Below the pieces are notes generated by a model. The model searched no databases. It saw only the letters and a program-made list of their open reading frames with translations, and had not been told where the DNA came from. From Sedimentibacter sp050173715 (GTDB lineage: Bacteria; Bacillota; Clostridia; Tissierellales; Sedimentibacteraceae), in assembly GCA_050173715.1 (NCBI GenBank), contig JBFXKO010000012.1, forward strand, positions 36,908-100,907: a stretch of 64,000 bases of DNA, read 5' to 3'. This document shows positions 60,496 to 64,000 of this stretch, piece after piece (within the stretch, counting starts at the first letter, position 1; every line of letters begins with the position of its first letter). A program made the translations under genes and the position numbers.

Positions 60496-62442
60496 TTACA
60501 GCGCTAATTTTTCAATTTTATCTAAATCAATAGAATAAGATTTGATTTTTCTGTATATTGTAGCCTTGCTAATATTTAAGTCATTTGCAGCTTTTATTAC
60601 GTTTCTGTTGTTTGCATATAATGCTTGAATTATCCTATCCTTTTCCACTTCCTTAAGATTAAAGGACATTATTTCAACATTATTGACAGTGTTATTTTGC
60701 TTTTGCAACACTACATTATTGATAATATCGCCTTCAGACATATAATAAGCCCTTTGGATAATATTTTTTAATTCCCTGACATTGCCAGACCATTCATGCT
60801 GCATTAATTTTTCTTCAAAAATATGGCTAAAGACTTTATGCATACCATCATTTTCTCTATTGAGATCATTTAAAAAGTATGTTGCAAGCTCAATAATATC
60901 TTCTTGTCTGCTTCTTAATGGAGGTATTCTTAAATTAATAACATTTAATCTATAGTATAAGTCTTGCCTAAAAGAACCATCGCTTATTTCTTGTAACAAA
61001 TTTCTGTTGGTGGCTGCCACCACTCTCACATCTAAATCTCTTTCGTAAGTGCCACCAATTCTTACAATTTTATTGTTATCTAATACCCTTAAAAGCTTTG
61101 GTTGAATATCTAAAGGAACTTCGCCTATTTCATCCAAAAATATAGTACCGCCCCTTGCCAGCTCAAATTTTCCTGGCCTTCCTCCCTTCATTGCCCCTGT
61201 AAAAGATCCGCTTTCATAACCAAAAAGCTCACTTTCAAATAATTCTTTGGGAATTGCAGCACAATTTATAGCTATGAAAGGACCTTCTCTTCTAAAGCTC
61301 TCATTATGTATTGATTGAGCATACAATTCCTTTCCTACACCACTTTCTCCTTCAATCAATACAGAACAGTTTGTTTTCGAAATTTTCTTGGCTGTTTTTA
61401 TGAGCTCTTGCATTCTTGCATTAACTGTAATAATGCTGTCAAATGTATAGTTTGCTTTAAATCCTGCTAACTTACTTATTTCTTTTCTGATTTGCTTGGC
61501 TTCTCTTATTAAAAAGACTGCACCAATTACTTCGTCACTCATAATTATAGGAGATATAGACAATGAGCAATCAATTTTTTTATCATTTATAAGCAATGTT
61601 ATATCAGAATATTTTATCTTTTGCTTGTTATTAAATATGTTATTTACTATATTGAAATCCTTAAATGCTTCTTTAATATTTATGTTGTATACTTCATTTT
61701 CATCTAATTTAAAAATTTCAGGTATATGTTGATTAAATTTATAAATCTTCATTTCACTGTTCATAATCATTATGCCATCAAGCATTGAATCAAAAGCAGT
61801 ATCTATAAGCTTATAGGATTCAAGTATAGCAAATTGTTTTTCAATACTATTAGCACTTGAAACTACAATGCCGTAAGTATGCGCTTGTACATCTTCTGCT
61901 CTGCCTGACAAATCAAAACTGCCTATTAATTCTCCCTTAGAGTTGTGGATTGGAGCTGCTGAGCAAGTCCACCTGTGATGATATTCGCAGTAATGTTCTG
62001 CTCCTATTACCTGAATAGGTTTATCCATTGTTAGGCATGTGCCAATAGCGTTGTTCCCAACACTTTTTTCATCCCAAATAGAACCATGAACAAAATTTAA
62101 CTTTTTGTGATTCTCTTCTAAAACCTTATTAATAATAAGGTCAATTATTATTCCGTTTTCATCTGTCAAAATCACACTGTAGCTCGTATCCTTAACTATT
62201 TGAAATACATCCTCCATAATGGGTCTGGCTACTTCTATCAATTCTTTTCTTTTATTTATACGGTCTTGTAATATTTCATCTGAAACTTTTCTTCCTCTGC
62301 CTGACTCAAAATCCACTTTCATATTTACACATCTATACCAAGCTGTTAAAATTTCTGGTCTCATGTCTTTTGATACTTCATTATGTCTTACAAATCTTTC
62401 CCAATTCTCTTTTAACTTAGTAAGCACCTCGCATTCCTCCAT
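60496..62442 (-). CDS. acoR: Sigma-54-dependent activator of acetoin catabolism
   Basis: The 643-648-residue protein has an N-terminal GAF-like domain (EKSVGNNAIGTCLTMDKPIQ, then CSAAPIHNSKGELIGSFDLSG; residues about 60-190) and a PAS-like part. The AAA+ domain has Walker A GESGVGKELYAQSIH, GSFTGA (a variant of GAFTGA, sigma-54 contact), Walker B TIFLDEIGEV, and RLNVINLRIPPLRSRQEDI. A C-terminal Fis-type helix-turn-helix ends in AANDLNISKATIYRKIKSY. It activates aco when acetoin is present. ATG 62442 has GGAGG just inside the frame, so GTG 62427 may be the real start. Confidence 0.92.
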   Translation of the reverse strand: MEECEVLTKLKENWERFVRHNEVSKDMRPEILTAWYRCVNMKVDFESGRGRKVSDEILQDRINKRKELIEVARPIMEDVFQIVKDTSYSVILTDENGIIIDLIINKVLEENHKKLNFVHGSIWDEKSVGNNAIGTCLTMDKPIQVIGAEHYCEYHHRWTCSAAPIHNSKGELIGSFDLSGRAEDVQAHTYGIVVSSANSIEKQFAILESYKLIDTAFDSMLDGIMIMNSEMKIYKFNQHIPEIFKLDENEVYNINIKEAFKDFNIVNNIFNNKQKIKYSDITLLINDKKIDCSLSISPIIMSDEVIGAVFLIREAKQIRKEISKLAGFKANYTFDSIITVNARMQELIKTAKKISKTNCSVLIEGESGVGKELYAQSIHNESFRREGPFIAINCAAIPKELFESELFGYESGSFTGAMKGGRPGKFELARGGTIFLDEIGEVPLDIQPKLLRVLDNNKIVRIGGTYERDLDVRVVAATNRNLLQEISDGSFRQDLYYRLNVINLRIPPLRSRQEDIIELATYFLNDLNRENDGMHKVFSHIFEEKLMQHEWSGNVRELKNIIQRAYYMSEGDIINNVVLQKQNNTVNNVEIMSFNLKEVEKDRIIQALYANNRNVIKAANDLNISKATIYRKIKSYSIDLDKIEKLAL

Positions 62443-62797
62443 TTCAAACTGATAATTAGTTTTATTTTTATTAAGAATTGTGCCATAGGTGAATTCTGTA
62501 GATGCTGCCCCTTTGGAGCCGCAAACGGTTTCCCTTTAAATAATTATATAGTACTTTTATATATTGTACTACAAAGAGCATTGTTTAACAATATCCATTT
62601 GATGTTGATAGATGACTTCCTATATTTAGCATATTATTCTCCTGTAATTTGACTTGTTGTTTTTCAATATCTTTGCATTATTTTTTATTAACCATTATTT
62701 TATTATACCCCATAATTTTTTAGCAAACTACTTTTGTATAAATCCTGTCATTAATTTAATACTAAATATAAATAACTTATGAAAGAAAGGACATCCA
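62443..62797. other. Intergenic region upstream of acoR with a small G+C-rich patch
   Basis: The gap is mostly AT-rich. On the minus strand about 60-100 bases before acoR lies a G+C-rich patch (62501-62537). It can form two small stems, CCG TTTG CGG and GCTCC AAA GGGGC. The context is a 5' leader, but it matches no riboswitch I recognise. Confidence 0.4.
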
Positions 62798-62968
62798 ATG
62801 AAAAATAATAAAAATAGAATGAGAGATAGAGAAAAAAGCAATTCTGATTTAAGAAAGATGGAGCCAAAAGACAATGCAGATGTCGGAATAGTTAATGGAC
62901 AAATATTAGGTGTTCATGACGGTTCTCATGAGAAAATGAGACCAGAAATTAAACAACATAAAAGATAA
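62798..62968 (+). CDS. Small charged protein of unknown function
   Basis: A 56-residue frame follows AAGAAAGGACATCCA, a fair ribosome binding site, and is closed by a terminator about 15 bases downstream. The composition is highly charged, rich in Lys, Asn, Arg and Asp: RMRDREKSNSDLRKMEPKDN, then ADVGIVNGQILGVHDGSHEK. No cysteine or membrane segment. I do not recognise the family. Confidence 0.65.
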   Translation: MKNNKNRMRDREKSNSDLRKMEPKDNADVGIVNGQILGVHDGSHEKMRPEIKQHKR

Positions 62969-62983
62969 GGTAGGTTTAACTCA

Positions 62984-63020
62984 ACTGTCATCCCCGCTAA
63001 TACAAAGATGACAGTTTTTT
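62984..63020 (+). terminator. Terminator after the small protein gene
   Basis: 9-bp stem ACTGTCATC / GATGACAGT with a 14-base loop, followed by TTTTTATT. Confidence 0.85.
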
Positions 63021-63054
63021 ATTGAATTCAAGATTTATCTTATCCCATTGCCAC

Positions 63055-63786
63055 TTAACCTAAATCAACAATCCACGCATCATTTATATAATCATTCAAG
63101 ATCTTTCTTGATAAATTAAACCAGCTTTTACATTCATCCAATAAAATTGAATCACTTGTAACTATTCTCTCCATTTTAGACAATACCACATCGGCATTTG
63201 GAACTAAGTCAACCTCTGTAGGAATATTCCACATTTCAGAATATTCGAGTATTTTACTTTTGAGATTACCTGAATTAGATACCGGTGCATCTAAATAAAT
63301 TTTAACTTCTGGAACCGATAGATCTTTTAAAGTTTTTCCTATTAATTCAAGAGCCAAATCAGTTTTATCAATAATCCTGTAAGTTCCCCTCAGACCTGCT
63401 AAATCTCTTAATGTACCATCTTTTCCAAGCAAAATAACACTTCCAGAAAGGGCTACCTCAAGAGTTATAATCAAATTAAACCCATCAATAAATAAACATC
63501 CGTCTTTTGCATATTCGATGGGAAGCATTTTTGATTTTCTTTGTTCATAATTAATTTGTGTGGCTGTTGTTCTTTGCAAAGATGTTCTTTCTCTTGCTGT
63601 AAGTTGGAAATGGCTGCCCACAAATTCAACTATATGCTTTATTTTATAACCACGATCTAAAAGACACTGGACATCTTCCTGCGCAACTTTCAGCCTTTTA
63701 ATATTTTCTTCTGAAAAAGATTTAGTGTCTCCCGGGTCAAAACCCCTTCTGGTTATTTTTGTTGCCAATATATTACCTACTTTCAA
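63055..63786 (-). CDS. DUF434 / DUF5616 protein
   Basis: The 237-243-residue protein fits the DUF434-plus-DUF5616 arrangement: RRGFDPGDTKSFSEENIKRL and LQRTTATQINYEQRKSKMLP in the N-terminal part, then GCLFIDGFNLIITLEVALSG, GTYRIIDKTDLALELIGKTL and IYLDAPVSNSGNLKSKILEY. It has Asp-rich patches (NADVVLSKM, IVTSDSILLDEC) that would suit a PIN-like or nucleotide-binding role, which is inference. TTG 63768 (after AGTAGGT) is a better start than TTG 63786. Function unknown. Confidence 0.75.
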   Translation of the reverse strand: MKVGNILATKITRRGFDPGDTKSFSEENIKRLKVAQEDVQCLLDRGYKIKHIVEFVGSHFQLTARERTSLQRTTATQINYEQRKSKMLPIEYAKDGCLFIDGFNLIITLEVALSGSVILLGKDGTLRDLAGLRGTYRIIDKTDLALELIGKTLKDLSVPEVKIYLDAPVSNSGNLKSKILEYSEMWNIPTEVDLVPNADVVLSKMERIVTSDSILLDECKSWFNLSRKILNDYINDAWIVDLG

Positions 63787-63952
63787 TATTGTTCGTCAGT
63801 ATTTCACTTTATTATCTTACGCAAATACTTTCAGTAATTTTATTATTAACATTTTACCAACATTTAAATCAAACTTGAATATTTTAATATATTTACTCTT
63901 CTTTAGCACTTGCGAAGTGCCCAGTCTGCACAATTGAGGGCTGGTCCCACTG

Positions 63953-64000
63953 TCACACAATCAAAATAGATACACCAATAACTGATATAATTGCTCCTAT
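63953..64000 (-). CDS. C-terminal end of a gene running off the window (probably membrane protein)
   Basis: The frame is open from the window edge to a stop at 63955-63953. It encodes IGAIISVIGVSILIV, a strongly hydrophobic tail. Only 15 residues are available, so identity is unknown and coding status is tentative. A palindrome GCACTTGCGAAGTGC lies at 63906-63920 downstream. Confidence 0.35.
   Translation of the reverse strand: MGAIISVIGVSILIV

Overview
The window is 64 kb of AT-rich, Gram-positive-type DNA. Ribosome binding sites are strong and GGAGG-like, TTG and GTG starts are frequent, hairpin-plus-T-run terminators are common, and there is a leucine-type T-box. Gene content (SigI/RsgI, BirA/BioY, clostridial-type small LeuC/LeuD, a glycyl radical enzyme with activase, acetoin dehydrogenase with a sigma-54 activator, a SpoIID-like protein with peptidoglycan-binding repeats) points to an anaerobic, probably spore-forming member of the Clostridia. 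A Sedimentibacter- or Tissierellales-like organism would fit, but that is inference. No rRNA, tRNA or CRISPR array was seen.

Layout. 1-4.8 kb: ribose operon (truncated rbsR, rbsD, rbsA, rbsC, rbsB). 4.8-7.2 kb: polar amino-acid ABC importer. 7.2-11.3 kb: FtsX-like pseudogene, sigma-like protein, and an EcsC / LytTR regulator / GHKL kinase operon. 11.5-16 kb: leuACDB behind a T-box, with a LeuA that lacks the leucine-sensing domain. 16.2-19.7 kb: SIMPL protein, HEPN/MNT pair, and a YedE-TusA-DUF3343 selenium/sulfur trio. 19.8-28.3 kb: EAL phosphodiesterase, a palindromic repeat element, AI-2E-type permease, ABC exporter, and an MFS exporter with its winged-helix regulator and operator. 28.4-33.5 kb: NdpA-like protein, a VanW protein bracketed by inverted repeats, an MFS gene bracketed by diverged direct repeats, and a secreted stalk-domain protein. 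33.7-35.3 kb: birA-bioY with a BirA box on its promoter. 35.4-39.2 kb: unassigned glycyl radical enzyme, compact activase and an XRE-cupin regulator. 39.5-42.4 kb: cell-wall or spore-surface cluster with a decayed last copy. 42.5-44.3 kb: sigI-rsgI, with an assembly gap in a tandem repeat. 44.4-54.2 kb: housekeeping genes interrupted by an IS607-type element whose TnpB is internally deleted while its 3' omega-RNA-like region remains. 54.4-62.4 kb: acetoin dehydrogenase operon acoABXCL behind a sigma-54 promoter, with acoR upstream. 62.8-64 kb: small charged protein, DUF434 protein and the edge of another gene.

Regulatory logic readable from sequence includes the leucine T-box, the BirA operator overlapping a near-perfect sigma-A promoter, a palindrome on the -10 of the winged-helix regulator gene, the -24/-12 promoter for acetoin catabolism, a 26-bp perfect palindrome before the XRE-cupin gene, and many terminators. 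No complete, clearly novel defence or mobile system was found. The most promising leads are the glycyl radical enzyme locus, the TnpB-deleted IS607 element, and the repeat-bracketed vanW and MFS genes.
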